Shown piece after piece: positions 47,339 to 60,168 of a stretch of 64,000 nucleotides of DNA. Within the stretch, counting starts at the first letter, position 1; the number at the start of each line of letters is the position of its first letter. The stretch spans positions 609,634,677 to 609,698,676 of the forward strand of contig NC_081405.1 in assembly GCF_030272615.1 (NCBI RefSeq). Reading direction: 5' to 3'. The translations under genes were made by a program, and so were the position numbers. A model generated the notes under the pieces. That model was not told where the DNA came from. It did no database searches and was given only the letters and a program-made list of their open reading frames with translations. This DNA comes from Cryptomeria japonica. Taxonomy: Eukaryota; Streptophyta; Pinopsida; Cupressales; Cupressaceae.

Positions 47339-48402
47339 TGTTAGGTCCCAAAGACAATTGAGAGGGGTGGGGGGGTGAATCAGTTGTCAAATAAATTCAA
47401 ACTAAGAACAACTTAACAAGCTTAATGCTTGATATCGGTAAACCAGTTCAATATGTCGATAGACAGTTTTAACAGTTAATTGCTATACCGGTAAGGATTA
47501 GTGCATGAAACATAAATACAAAGTCATCCACAACACATAACACCAATATTTGTACATGGAAACCCTGTAAGGGGAAAAACCATGGTGGGAAACCTTACCC
47601 ACAATTAGATGATACTACTATAGATAGTAAGTGTACATAAATGGGGTCTACACATGCAGGAAGGCCAACCGCCTAAAGCTCACTGCTCAATCACAAAATG
47701 GGAGTCACACTGACTACAGTTGGATGGTTAAATCCAATAAGAATGTACTGCACAAAATAGCATATTCATATGCTAGATTCAGTACCGGTGTAATGCTGAT
47801 ATGCTTTCACAAAACCCTAGCTTCACCTTCAAATGATGTCTATGTGTATAGCTCTGCTTATTCTTGCATATATCTTCACATAATCCCTTTTTGCATTCCA
47901 CATTTGATCTTACAAATAAGATCTTACATTTATACCATAACCTAAGACCAACTTTAGTAGGTCGTCTCTACAAGATATTACAATAAAAACATTTTACAAA
48001 CAATATAATATCTGATGCAATAACCAATTCAACATGTCGGCTTAATGCATTTACAACAATAATTAATCATCTCCATAGCGTGCCATGTTGATCTGGAAAA
48101 GATAAACCTGTCGGTGTAACCCTAGACCTATTTGCCGGTAACAATAAATATGCAACTATGAATATACCAATGAAAAAAACTCCAGGACAAGATGTCCAAA
48201 CTATGTCTTCGACATAACCATGTGTCTTCCATATCATTCCAAGTGTCAGTGATCATTATATCTTGCCAGTGTACCAGATACTGGTACCTATGCATGAGTC
48301 ACTTGCTTGTCAGTGAATGTTGTTGATTCTCCAAAGTGCCAAAGTTGATAAGAGTTTAGTAGGTGTTGACATCAATGACAAAACCATACCAAAATACCAA
48401 CA
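47339..48402 (-). repeat. 3' LTR of deleted Copia
   Basis: 1064 bp. On the minus strand it runs TGTTGGTATTTTGG to GGGACCTAACA, with a C-rich box ahead of its end. Parts (GTGTGACTC, then TTGAGCAGTGAGCT, then GTTGGCCTTCCTGCATGTG) match the N1 LTR. Confidence 0.9.
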
Positions 48403-48929
48403 ATCTCCACCTTTGGCATTGATTGCAACACAAGATGGAAAAACCATCAAAGTGCCAAAACAGAAATGCCAAGTACCAAAAACCAACAATCTCTGAAAAG
48501 ATCATAAACAGAGAGTAATAATCTCTCTTAAACAACAATCTCTCCCCTTGGGAGCAACATGTGTTTTCCTTGTGTTTTTCAAAGTTTTTCCATACCAATC
48601 TCTCCCCCTTTGACATCAAATGCCAAAGTTACAGTAAAACCAAGTTCATATACAAAATACCAATCAATTCAATATACCAACTACTCCCCCTGAGAAGTAG
48701 CTTCCCATCAAAGACCAGAATAAAATATTTCTTTGTTAATTCTGTCGATTGATGACAATCATCAACTGTCTAAGTCTCTACCAGTGATGGTATGACTCCA
48801 AGCTGATCTTTGAGATATTCAAAATTCTCCTTAGGAAAAGGTTTAGTGAAAATATCTGCAATCTATTCTTTAGTATTCACATACACCAGTTTAATCTCCT
48901 TTGCTTCAACATTTTCCCTTAGAAAATTT
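48403..48929 (-). pseudogene. RNase H C-terminus and PPT region of deleted Copia
   Basis: On the minus strand about 48929-48770 encodes VYVNTKE, stop, IADIFTKPFPKENFEYLKDQ, LGVIPSLVET, the usual Copia end of RNase H. Then come G-rich boxes at about 48690, 48540, 48600 and the PPT GCCAAAGGTGGAGATTG next to 48402. Nothing upstream of this segment is left. Confidence 0.8.
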
Positions 48930-49177
48930 AGTTGTCAAATAAATTCAAACCAAGAACAACTTAACCAACTTAATGCTTAATACTGGTAAACCAGTTCAAT
49001 GTGCCCGTAGACAATTTTAATAGTTAATTTCTATACCGGTAAGGATTAGTGCATGAAACATAAACACAAAGTCATCCACAACACATAACACCAATATTTG
49101 TATGTGGAAACCCTGTAAGGGGAAAAACCATGGTGGGAAACCTTACCCACATTCAGATGATACTACTGTAGATAGTA

Positions 49178-49820
49178 TGTGAGATTCTGTGAGAAGTGAG
49201 AACCGAGCCAAGATCTGATGTCGGTCATAGATCACATGCAAATCCTCATGCAACAGATGATCAAAGATCAAAATAGCTGAATGAAGATAATTTCGATATG
49301 AGAGAGAGACAGAGACAAAGAAGAGAATTTGGAGAAGACTCTCACCGAGCTATCACTTCACCTGCTTGACTAGTGAAGGTGAGAGTATAGTGCTTATTAT
49401 ATAGAAAAATATAAGCATATACATCCAAGGGGTGCATTAACTCCTATTCCCCATAAAAAATGGGAGGTTTTACCTTCTTGATAAATGCCAAAACATGTGG
49501 CATAACCTCCTTACATGAAGACAAAAAAGGAGTTGAGAAAGTTGGCACATAAGGCCAAAAGAGGGTGTGAAACCCAACTACCCCATAACCCACTTAGGAA
49601 ATGACAAAATAGTGGTTATGAGAGGTGGCACAACAAGCCAAAAGAGGGTGTGAAACCCAACTACCCCATGTGAGGTGGAGAGTTACACATGTAGCTGAAG
49701 TATTTCACCACATGTCCTTATATAAACCACTCCTATTAACCTAAGCAAACTTAAATAATATATGTGTAGGAAAAAATAAATATCCCCTAACATAAGAAAA
49801 ATAAAAAACCTACACTAACA
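49178..49820 (-). repeat. Copia B 3' LTR
   Basis: 643 bp, bounded by the purine tract (a run of C on the plus strand) at 49821. Confidence 0.9.
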
Positions 49821-49978
49821 CCCCCCCTTAAGTGTAGCTTAGGTGGGTGAAAATATGGGTCCCGGCAAATGCAACCATGTTAGGTACCCATGTACATAGA
49901 TAGCCCCCCCAAAAGAAGAAGCCCCCCATAAGAGGAATAGCCCCCCCCCTAAATAAGGAGAGAAAGAAAGGAGGACTA

Positions 49979-51470
49979 AGAAGTCCCTCCTATAGTAGAC
50001 ACCTGTCGTATCCCAAGAAGAGATCGCAAATGAAGGAACTTGCTTTCGGTGAAGGGTTTGGTGAAGATGTCTGCAGTTTGCTCTATTGTAGAACAATACT
50101 TAAGATCAATGATGCCTTCCTGAATGATCTCCCGAATATAGTGCATATGTATCTCAATGTGTTTCATCCTCTGGTGATGAACTAGATTTCTTGAGATCTG
50201 TATAGCACTTTGATTATCACAAAAGATGATAGTAGGCTTCCTAACTGGAATACCAAACTTAGTGAGAACATTCTAAAGCCAAATAGCCTCAGTGGTGGCA
50301 TTAGCTGCCCCTTGATACGCAACCTCTATTGATGAAAGAGCAATTACAGACTGCTTTTTACTCGACCAACAAACTGGACCAAAACCAAGTGAGAAGCAAT
50401 ACCCTGAAGTGGATTTGCGATCCTGAGAATCACCCACCCAATCTGAATCCCTATATCCCACCAAGTCAATATCCATGCCTGTTGCATACTGAATTCCATA
50501 ATTGTGAATACCCTGAATGTAGTGGAGAATCCGCTTAGCTGCTTTCCAATGCAGCTCATGTGGCTCCTGCATGAATCTAGAGACCATGCTCACCGCATAT
50601 GAAATATCAGGTCTCATATGAGTCAAGTAGATGAGGCTCCCAACAATTTGTTGATATAAAGTGCTATCAACCAAGGGTGAAGAGCACTTAGCCTCAAGTT
50701 TGACCCCAGACAAAAAAGGAGTAGGTTTAGGCTTACAGTTGGCCATGTGAAATCTAGAGAGCATATCGAGTGCATACTTGGGTTGTCCAAGGAAGATGCC
50801 TAAAGAAGATTGAGTAATCTCAATTGCCAAGAAGTAATGTAGAAGACCCAAGTCTGACATCAGAAATCTATCATGTAGAGTAGTTTTCACTACCTTGATG
50901 GTGGATGAGTGACTCCCTATGATCAACAAGTCATCAACATAGAGAACTAGAAATGTGAGAGTATCATCCTAGTGTAGAATATAGATGTTTGGATCAGAAT
51001 GGCATCGAATAAAACCAACTGTCAGAAGGAAGGAGTCCATCTTGGCATACCAAGCTCGAGGAGCTTGTTTGAGGCCATAGAGAGACTTTCAAAGTTGACA
51101 CACAAGTGAAGGATCTTGAACAAACCCTTGTGGCTACTCCATGTAGATTTCCTCCTGAAGGTCACCATGAAGAAATGCACTCTTGACATCCATCTGATGA
51201 ACTTTCCAATGATGGGTTGTAGTAATACCAAGGACAAGTCGGATGGAATTCATCTTAGCAACTGGAGCAAAATTCTCAGATTAATCAATCCCTGGAACTT
51301 GGGAAAAGCCTTTTGCTACCAAGCGAGCCTTATACTTATCAACCGACCCATCTGCTACAAATTTTGTTCGATAGATCCACTTGCATCGAACAAGTTTCCT
51401 TCCCTTAGGAAGAGGAACTAAATCCCATCTGTGATTCCTTTCTAAGGAATTAAACTCTTCTTGCATTGCA
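49979..51470 (-). pseudogene. Copia B RT and RNase H
   Basis: RT begins near 51466 (MQEEFNSLERNHRWDLVPLP, then KWIYRTKF, then KARLVAKGFSQVPGID). After a TAA it has FAPVAKMNSIRLVL, KSLYGLKQAPRAWY and the intact active site YVDDLL (YVDD at 50930-50941). RNase H shows YRDSDWVGDSQDRKSTSGYC, ALSSIEVAY (normally STEAEY, first Glu kept) and ADIFTKPFTESKF to the stop at 49979. Stops: about 51281, 51092, 50970 and 50270, each reachable by one C-to-T or G-to-A change. One frame throughout, so only point mutations separate it from an open frame. Confidence 0.88.
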
Positions 51471-53110
51471 GCATCCCATTCGGGAACACCTGTAGCTTCT
51501 CGAAAAGACTGTGGATCAGAAGCTGAAGCAATGAAGAGATGTGGAGCTTGCTAAAATTGTGACCTAGTTCTTCTAGAATCTGATGGATCACCAAGCCAAT
51601 CTCCTATTGACTCAAAAGTTTGTTGAGCCCAAAGAGGCACTGAAGCTAGAGAGTCTGGGGGAGAATCATCAACCTCTGAAGGATGACTATGAGAAGAATG
51701 TGAATCCTCACCATCACTATCACCATTTGAAGTGGAGGAAGAAGACTCCTAAATAGGATTAGGAGGATTAAGATCCTCAGAAGAACTATCAACATCATGC
51801 AATGTCTCCAATGTGATAGTGGATGGAGAAGTGGTATGAGAAGAAATATAAGAACTCTCCTCAAAATGAACACTCCTCTCAAGGAACAACTCATGTGTAG
51901 AGGGATAGAGAAGTCTATACCCTTTGACATCATCTGGATACACAACAAATATGCAAGGCTTGCTTTGCGGATCCATAGCCTTGCATTTCTCTACTAGAAT
52001 GTGGGCCCATGCAAGAGAACCAAACACTCTGAAATGCTTAACTGTAGGTTTCCGACCGGTCCAAGCTTGAAAAGGAGTTACCCCCTTCACAACATTATGA
52101 GGAACTCAATTCTGGATGTAACATGCACAATTGATGGCCTCTGCCCAATGCTGAGGTGCCAAAGACTTGGAGTGAATCATACAATTTGCCATATCCCTCA
52201 AGGACCTATTCTTCCATTCTACGACACCATTCTGCTGAGGACTGTATGGAACTGTGTGCTACATGTTGATACCTTCTGAAGTACAAAATTGTTCAAACTG
52301 ATTATTAACATATTCACCCCCATTATCTGTACGTAGAATCTTGATGAACTTCCCAGATTGTTTCTCTTCAAAAGCTTTGAAATCTAGAAAATTCTCAAAT
52401 ACCTCAGACTTTTGTTTGAGAAAGTAAACCCATGTAAATCTAGAAAAGTCATCAATAAATGTTAAGACATATCTAGCCCTGCTGAAAGATGGTTGTGGAA
52501 ATGGTCCTGCCAAGTCACTATGTACCAACTCCAATAGCTGTGGAGCTCTCCATGCTTTGCCTTTATCATACTTCTCCTCAGGATGCTTACCAAGAATACA
52601 TCCCTGACAAACTCCATTAGAAAATCGAATAGAAGGCAACCCTGAAACCATGTCTTGTTTACTGAGTTGTTGCAAGTAACAATAGTTCAAGTGGCCAAAT
52701 CGTTGATGCCACAAACAACTAATCTCATCTGCATGAGTGAGTAAAACTACCGAAGGAGAGTTAGGAACAAAGTGAGAAAACTGATATAATCTGGATTGAT
52801 GATCTGCTTTTCCCACAACAATAGTAGACCCATTATGCATTTCATTGATTACCACTGTATCTGGTGTGAACTCAACTCGCTTGCTAGAACCAGTATGAGT
52901 GATCTGATAAATAGATAGGAAATTAGTTGATAAAGATGGAACACAAAGGACATCCTTAAATGTTCCTTCACCCACATCAATAGACCCTCTCCCATGCACT
53001 TCAACAGGAGTGTCATCACCCATTAGTATGTAAGGCATAGAACATGGCTCTAAAGAGGTGAAATCATCTTTTGAAGAAGCCATGTGGTGCGAAGCACCCG
53101 AGTCAATTAT
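51471..53110 (-). pseudogene. Copia B protease and integrase
   Basis: Protease motif DSGASHHM at 53081-53104 is intact. The integrase zinc domain follows (HQRFGHLNYCYLQQL, then C-x2-C). All three catalytic residues remain: HSDLAGP (Asp at 52514), RTDNGGEY (Asp at 52325), QQNGVVE (Glu at 52217). A TAG at 52256-52258 interrupts the core, a TGA follows at about 52106, a TAG at 51748 and another near 51552. The Ser/Asp-rich linker lies at 51650-51900. Integrase would join the cDNA to host DNA. Confidence 0.88.
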
Positions 53111-53199
53111 CCAAGAATTGGGTTGTGAAGCAACAACAACTAGGGCCTTACCCTTTCCTTTCCCTTTACTCTTATCTGCATCCTTAGAAGATCCTTTTG

Positions 53200-54099
53200 A
53201 TGAACTCTATTTGACTGAATCAGCACCTTGATATTATTCTTTTCAAGAAGATTTGAAAGGTGATCAATTTGTTTCTTTAAACACTTATGTTCATCATGAC
53301 TAGGCCTCTTACAATAAGAACACTTGACCTTCTCCTTCTTAGGTTGTTCACCTCTTGATGAAGAGGTCTAATTATCTGCTTTTGAAGTAGTAGATTTCTG
53401 ATCTTTTTTCTTCTCTCCTTGGTTCTTTTGTTTCTTATCTTGCTTACTAGACCCTTTTTGTTCTTTCGTGCCTTGATTTACAACTAAGGCATGTGACTTA
53501 GAGGGTTTTATTGTACCCATTTGAACCAATTTGTCTTGCTCCCTAGTGAGTTCTACAACAAATTCATCCAGAGAAGGCATTTTGAATGTGGTACCTAGGG
53601 CACATTTTGTAGCATAGAATGTAGAAACAAACACTGAATAGTTAGGATGAAGCTTAGAAAGAATATTCAAGATCAGTTGCTTATCATCTTTCTTAGTTCC
53701 ACACCATTCCAACTACAATCTTACAGACTTAATTTTAGTGAAGAAGTCTTGTATAGTATCAAAATTGGTTGGATTCAACTCTATGAGTTCATTCTCTAAC
53801 TGATGACCTCTTAGCTCATCCTACTTACCAAAGAGGTTTTCCAAAGTGGTCCACACTGCATTTGGTGTAGTGGCAGATTCAATGTGAAAAAGAAGGTCTG
53901 GAGAGACTGACATACATAGAGTACCAAAAGCTTCATCACATTTATTAAACCATTTAATCTTTTTTGCAGCATCTTGAGGTTCAGTTTCAAGTCCCATAGT
54001 AACAAGATGATATCCATGTCTTTTCAGATATATTATCATTTTAGATTTCTATTTAGAGTAATTATATGGTGTTAAAAGTGGAACTATAGATGCATCCAT
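53200..54099 (-). pseudogene. Copia B gag
   Basis: The ATG at 54099 (MDASIVPLL) opens the gag frame, with a stop near 54048, then YLKRHGYHLVTMGLETEPQD, FGTLCMSVSPDLLFHIESA, a stop at 53821 and one near 53713, then LEWCGTKKDDKQLILNILSK. One complete knuckle (C-S-Y-C-KRPS-H-DEHK-C) lies at about 53290-53331. A one-base shift near 53230 separates it from pol. The basic linker KSKGKGKGKA precedes protease. Confidence 0.8.
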
Positions 54100-55118
54100 G
54101 ATAGTAGAAAAGAAGATTGCAAAGAATTAGGAAAAGTGCAAGAAAGAAGGCACAAGAGACACCCCCCCTTTTCACTAGTCTTAGAAATCACCCCCCCCCC
54201 CCAAATATTACAATCTTGGCACTTTATATTTAGTGCATTTACAAGGCTTTTTATTAGATTACAATTCTTTAAGAAACAAATAGAGATTTCAAATACAAAT
54301 AATTTGAGACAAGATCTAAAACAAATCAGCCTTATAACTGCTTAATTTATCTCAATACCTTTCCAACAACTATTAGTTTTGAAAAATAGACTTCTGAGGA
54401 GAAAGATATGACCAAATGAAGAGAAAAAGAAGCAGCTGATACAACCTTTAATATCTGATAGAAAAAGGCAAAAAGTTTCAATTAGACCTACAATAATGGA
54501 GAGTTCTCATTTCCATCTTTTTGTCAAGTATTTGTTTGCAAAAATCTGACACCCGAGGCAAAAGTTGTGCAACTTTTAAGAAATGTTGCTAAATTTCCCT
54601 GATAGAAAAATAGCTTAGGCCCTATTCAAGCTCGATTTCTGCAAAATTTATTCATTTTCTGGAAATACCATTTGACACCCAGAAGTTTTTCAATGCTGAG
54701 AAGAAAACCCAGAAATCATTTTTTGTGAAAGTGAACAGAAGTTGAAACACTAAAGCCCAAATAAAAACAGCTCCAGTAAAAAAAAATTACTCTGATTTTT
54801 TACTGTGTCCTCCAAACTCTGATTTTGGTGAAGTAAAAGTCACTTTTGACTTTGTCAAGCCTTATGGACACTCTGGAAATTCTTATTAAGCTTCCAATAT
54901 TACCACAAAGCTGCAATCACCTAGATCTTACAAGAACACCTACATGTAAACCAGATTTAACTAAAAGCTATTTTCCTTTAAACTATTCTAATTCTCCAGA
55001 TCACATGAGAATGCAAGAGAAGAGCATACTTAGTTTTTAAGGAAAATATTAGCTATATAAAAGTCTCAAATCCCTCAAATAAATTAAAAAAAAAAAATGA
55101 GCTATACTAGACAATAAG
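54100..55118 (-). other. Copia B untranslated leader
   Basis: About 1 kb between the PBS and gag without coding motifs; a C10 run occurs at about 54191. A long leader like this is seen in several Copia lineages. Plus-strand frames here are shadows. Confidence 0.6.
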
Positions 55119-55772
55119 CTCTGATACCATGTCAGATTCTGTGAGAAGCGAGAACCGAGCCAAAATCTGATGTCGGTCGTATATCACATGCAACTCCTCA
55201 CGCAACAGATGATCAAAAATCAAAATAGCTGAATGAAGATAATTTTTATATGAGAGAGAAATAGAGACAAAAAAGAGAATTTGGAGAAGACTCTCACCGA
55301 GCTATCACTTCACCTGCTTGACTAGTGAAGGTGAGAGTATAGTGCTTATTATATAGAAAAATATAAGCATATACATCCAAGGGGTGCATTAACTCCTATT
55401 ACCCATAAAAAGTGGGTGGTTTTACCTTCTTGGTAAATGCCAAAACATGTGGCATAACCTCCTTACATGAAGACAAAAAAGGAGTTGAGAAAGTTGGCAC
55501 ATAAGGTCAAAAGAGGGTGTGAAACCCAACTACCCCATAACCCACTTAGGAAATGACAAAATAGTGGTTATGAGAGGTGGCACAACAAGCCAAAAGAGGG
55601 TGTGAAACCCAACTATCAAATGTGAGGTGGAGAGTTACACATGTAGCTGAAGTATTTCGCCATGTGTCCTCATATAAACCGCTCCTATTAACCTAAGCAT
55701 GCTTAAATAATATGTGTCTAGGAAAAAATAAATATCCCTTAACATAAGAAAAATAAAAAACCTACACTAACA
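55119..55772 (-). repeat. Copia B PBS (55119-55129) and 5' LTR (55130-55772)
   Basis: CTCTGATACCA is the complement of the methionine-tRNA PBS and adjoins the LTR start at 55130. The LTR is 643 bp, equal in length to its partner. Confidence 0.9.
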
Positions 55773-58336
55773 AAGTGTACATAAATGGGGTCTACACATT
55801 CAAAAAGGCCAACCGCTTAGAGCTCACTGCTCAATCACAAAATGGGAGTCACACTGACTACAGTTGGATGGTTAAATCCAATAAGAATGTACTACATAAA
55901 ATAGCATCTTCATATGCTGGATTCAGTACCAGTGTAATGCTGATATGCTTTCACAAAAACCTAGATTCACCTTTAAATGATGTCTGCATGTATAGCTTTG
56001 CTTATTCTCGCATTTACCTTCACACAATCCTTTTTCACATTCCACATTTGATCTTACAAATAAGATCTTATATTTATACCATAACCTAAGAACAATTTTA
56101 GTATGTCAGCTCTACAAGATATTACAATAAAAATATTTTACAAACAATATAATATCCGATGCAATAACCAATTTAACATGTCGGCTTAATGCATTTACAA
56201 CAATAATTAATCATCTCCATAGCGTTCCATGTTGATCTAGAAAAAATAAACCTACTGATGTAACCCTAGACCTATTTGCCAGTAACAACAAATATGCAAC
56301 TATGAATATACCAATGAACAAAACTCGAGGACAAGATGTCCAAATGATTTCTTCGACATAACCATGTGTCTTCCATATCATTCCAAGTGTCGGTGACCAT
56401 TATATCTTGCTGGTGTACCAGATACCGGTGACTGTGCATGAGTCACTTGCTTGCCGGTGAATGTTGTTGATTCTCCAAAGTGCCAGAGTTGATAAGAGTT
56501 TAGTAGGTGTTGACATCAATGACAAAACCATACCAAAATACCAATAGGAGGGTCATCCTTGGTTAGAGAACCTTCTTGGTATGTGTCATTCCTCTTGCCC
56601 ATTTTATTCCTCTTCTTGAGGTGCCTTGGTTAGGGAATGTGCAAGACCTAGGGAAGACCAACTAATGAGAGTCTCTCACTCTATCGAAGAGGTTGGAAGA
56701 AGGGAGAGAAGCCTTCTTAGGCTAGAGATTGAGGTTTGGTGAGCTAATCACCCACTCCCCATCTTTGGATATTTTGGACAATTTTTGGAGGAAAAAACTA
56801 GCTTGAGAATAGGAAATTTGGCTAAGTGTTGCAGAAAAGTTTTGTGGATTGGGCTGCTCTTCTCCAAGCTATCCCTAGAGAACCCCTTGGCAGATTCAAG
56901 GTTGGTGTTTTTTTTCTTGTTTATTTGAAATCTATATGTAGGATGCTTGAATGTAAATGTGGTATCCTTCCTTGCATTGTATTTGTGAAAGCGTTATGTG
57001 ATTCTTTTGCTATTTCAATTTATGCATTTTGTTGTGTTTTGGGAGTATCCAAGACTATCTTACCCTAGGGAGGGCAAAATGGTCTTGGGGGTGGAAGGAG
57101 TTTGACAACCTTAGAGTGAGAGGCTCTCATCATGAAAGTGATCTCAAGGGTTTGTCCATGTGACCCTTGCTGCATAGTTTTGTTTATGCGTTCGAGGGTC
57201 ATAAGGGGAGAAAACATGGTAGGTATGCCTTTGAGGGTCATAAGGATATGGGGGTTAAGATGAGTTTGTTGTGTTCTTGGATGCCATGAGTTGGCTGCGA
57301 TTTATTATCTAGAAGATCTCCTCAAAGGTACTTGGTCCACTTCCACCCTAGTAAAATATCACAATATGTGATGAAGTTTCAGCCTTGGGAATGAGATTGT
57401 GTTTGTTGTGTTTTTTTCCCTTGCTTGTTAGTGTTTGCTTGAGTGTAACCCGTCTAGGGCTTGGTTCTCCAAGATCGGGGGTGGCTTCTAGTAAGCCTAG
57501 GCTGGGAGGTGAGCACCCCATGGTCACAACCATATGTTTTATATGCAAGTTGCTTGGAAAGGAAAAAAAGAAAAAAATGAGAAGAAAGTTAGGAGTTGCA
57601 GATTTTACTTTAAGTTGCAGCAAGAAAGGAAAAGAATGTAATATTGTAATTTGTTAAAATGAAAGAGTAGGAAATGTAATCTTATATTTGAGTTGCAGAA
57701 ATGTAAGTGAGGAGATTTATATTGTACTTATTTTTGTATGAATAAATGCATTATTTTATTTAAGTCCTCATTATTAGGTATGAGAGACCAGTTGGGCTGA
57801 ATTACCCTCATTGTAAAAGTTGACTATTGTTGTTTTTTAAAAATGTTTTTATAAGAAAAGTGTTGTGAATGAAAGGCTGTAATGTGAATGTTGTTTCTTT
57901 TCTCTTAAATCTATCCATTATAAGAAAATTGTATTTTATTTGAGCCTATCATTTAATTGAAATCTGCCCTCTATTATCTCTATAATTTGCACAAAGAAAA
58001 AAGGGAATGCAAAAAAATAAATGAAAGTGTTTTAAGTGTCTTTCCTAGAAAATTTAAATATTGTTGTAGTTATATGTATTACTATCATTTTCTTTTATCT
58101 CAAAAAAGAAAAGAGATACATATTCAGATTTAAGCATAGCAGAAAAAGCCTAGAGAGACAGGTAGAAGCCATTGATTCTGTTTTATCTTTGTAAAAAAAA
58201 TAAAATAATAATATAACAAAAAATATACAACTATATCTATCTAAGGGCTGCTTGTACATTTCTAACATTCCTGCATGATTATGTATAAATTTATTCCTTA
58301 AAAAAAAAGATCCTAACCCTAAGAGTTTGGTTATGC

Positions 58337-58360
58337 ACATATAGATTTATATATATATAC

Positions 58361-58402
<42 letters not shown>

Positions 58403-58487
58403 GTGTATACATATACATATACATATACATGTACATATACATATACATATATATATATAAATATATATGTATATATATATATAAATG

Positions 58488-58519
<32 letters not shown>

Positions 58520-58540
58520 AATATATGTATATGTATACAT
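58337..58540. repeat. TA/CATATA microsatellite in right Gypsy LTR
   Basis: Irregular TATATA, ATACATATAC and TGTATA repeats at the place of the pure (TA)n of the left LTR. Frames over it are low complexity. Confidence 0.9.
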
Positions 58541-58697
58541 TTAAAAAAGAAAAAGCACATAAATATAACAGAGATATATATTTGAATCTGTTTGAATCTG
58601 TTTATATATATATATATATATTTACTCACATTTTAAAACATTGTAACTAGGAAAGAAAAAAATAATAATAAACAAAAATTAGGGGCATACGACCGAA

Positions 58698-58904
58698 CCA
58701 CTGTGTGTTAACACAGTGGACAGCTCATGCACCAAGCCATTGTGTTTGTACACAGTTGACGGTGCAGGAGGTGCCACCTTTGTGTGTATACACAGTGGAC
58801 GGCCCGTGGCCGCCATTGTTCTTACACACAGTGGACGGCAGCGACCACCACTATGGTCGGACATAGTGGACGACTTCATCCGCCATTGTGTGTACGCACA
58901 GTGG
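58698..58904. repeat. Array of 22-bp palindromes in right LTR
   Basis: Perfect arms at 58698-58719 (CCACTGTGT and ACACAGTGG) and 58848-58869 (CCACTATG and CATAGTGG around a 6-base loop). Weaker units are near 58737, 58774, 58813 and 58883. The unit at 58848 corresponds to a degraded one in the left LTR (32740), showing that the ancestral array had more perfect palindromes. Confidence 0.8.
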
Positions 58905-60168
58905 CATCCAAGGGGAGCCCCGCACTGTGAAACCCAACCTCCTCTCAGCCTCCGCCCTTCCATTCAGCCACCACCATGCCCTAATTCGGCTGTCGTCTTG
59001 CCCTAGTTCGACCCTGCATAACACACAACACACACACAAAAAAATAAATAAATATAAAATAATAAACCCTAACCCAATTCCGAGTTAGGGTAAAAGCAAT
59101 AAAGAAGGAAAGAAAGGAATCTTAGTTGTTAAAAAATGCAACCCTAATCCAATTCGGGTTAGGGTTAGCATTTAAATAATAAAAGAAAATTAGAATTGCA
59201 ACCCTATCCCATATTCGGGTTAGGGTTAGCAAATAATATTAAAAAAAAGAGAGGGATTATTAAATTGATTTAAATAAAATATAGGAGAAGATAATTACTC
59301 AATCCTAATTAGGGTTTGAGATTTAAAATATTAATTAAAATAAGAAGAGGGGGAAATACTTTTTAAATTTTAAAAAAGACTCCCCCCATTTAATTTTAGC
59401 TATATGTGTTATTAATTTAAAACTCCTTATTCAATTTAAGAGAAAAATAGTTTTAATATAGTTTATTTTATAGAATTTAAAATGGAAATTAATGTTATAT
59501 GGTTACATTAATCGCATAATTGATTTAATTTATTTAACTAGGGAAGCTATATAGTTATTTTATATATCGAATTAAATATGGATGTCAAGTGGGAATTAAG
59601 TTGGGAAAAATTTGTAAACAAGAATTATTAATTAGTTTAAACAAATTTTTAACCTATGAGGCCAATGTTGGCCAGATTATTTAAATCGTCAAATTTGAAG
59701 GTTTTGGGGAAATTAATATTGACTAAAGTATAAAATTAGATTTATTTGGCAAATGACATTATTGTTTGAACCCTTACCAATTAGATTTGAATAATGAAAT
59801 TTGCATGCACTCGATTAATTAAATTTTTAATTTAAGATATCCTCATCATCATTCAATTAGCTCAACATAATTTGAAAGCATTTGAGGTATATAGATATCC
59901 CTCGACTTTAATTAGTGGTAATTTAATTAGGTGAATTGAAATATCTAATTAAATTACGAGGACCCTCTCAGGGGATAATTAGTCCTCATTAATTAATGTC
60001 GCTTTTATGAGTGAGTTAATTAATCCAATATTAGTGAACGATTCTACTTACATCTTAGTTAAGACAAAACTCTATTGTTTTTATTTTAATGTAGGCTATG
60101 TTATGAGTTTATGTTGTTCAAAATAAATTTGTTGTTCTATTTTTTGCCCAAAAGTTTGGGCATGACAA

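Larger units (their letters stand above)
49178..55772 (-). mobile_element. Copia B, nearly complete (minus strand)
   Basis: LTRs 49178-49820 and 55130-55772 are both exactly 643 bp and very similar; their ends on the plus strand are TGTGAGATT or TGTCAGATT and CACTAACA. The minus-strand PBS is at 55119-55129 (complement of TGGTATCAGAG) and the purine tract at 49821-49829. pol stays in one frame from 53083 to 49979 with only point stops. No clear 5-bp target duplication: flanks are ATAGTA and AAGTGT, whereas the undisturbed LTR copy reads ATAGTAAGTGT. Confidence 0.9.
47339..56546 (-). mobile_element. Internally deleted Copia element (minus strand) in the Gypsy LTR
   Basis: The 5-bp duplication GGAGG (47334-47338, 56547-56551) flanks it. 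The left LTR (3' LTR on the minus strand) is 47339-48402, with ends TGTTAGG and ACCAACA; the far end of the other LTR reads CAATA. Between 48403 and 48929 only the 3' end of the coding region remains. At 48929/48930 a deletion joins it to base 44 of the second LTR (48930-49177 plus 55773-56546). PBS, gag, protease, integrase and RT are lost. It contains Copia B. The solo LTR at 11598 is of the same family. Confidence 0.85.
46317..60168 (+). repeat. Gypsy right LTR, split by insertions
   Basis: Pieces 46317-47338 and 56552-60168 are collinear with the left LTR; 47339-56546 is inserted. The right palindrome array is at 58698-58904. The 80-codon frame at 56826-57068 corresponds to that of the left LTR. 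Confidence 0.9.
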
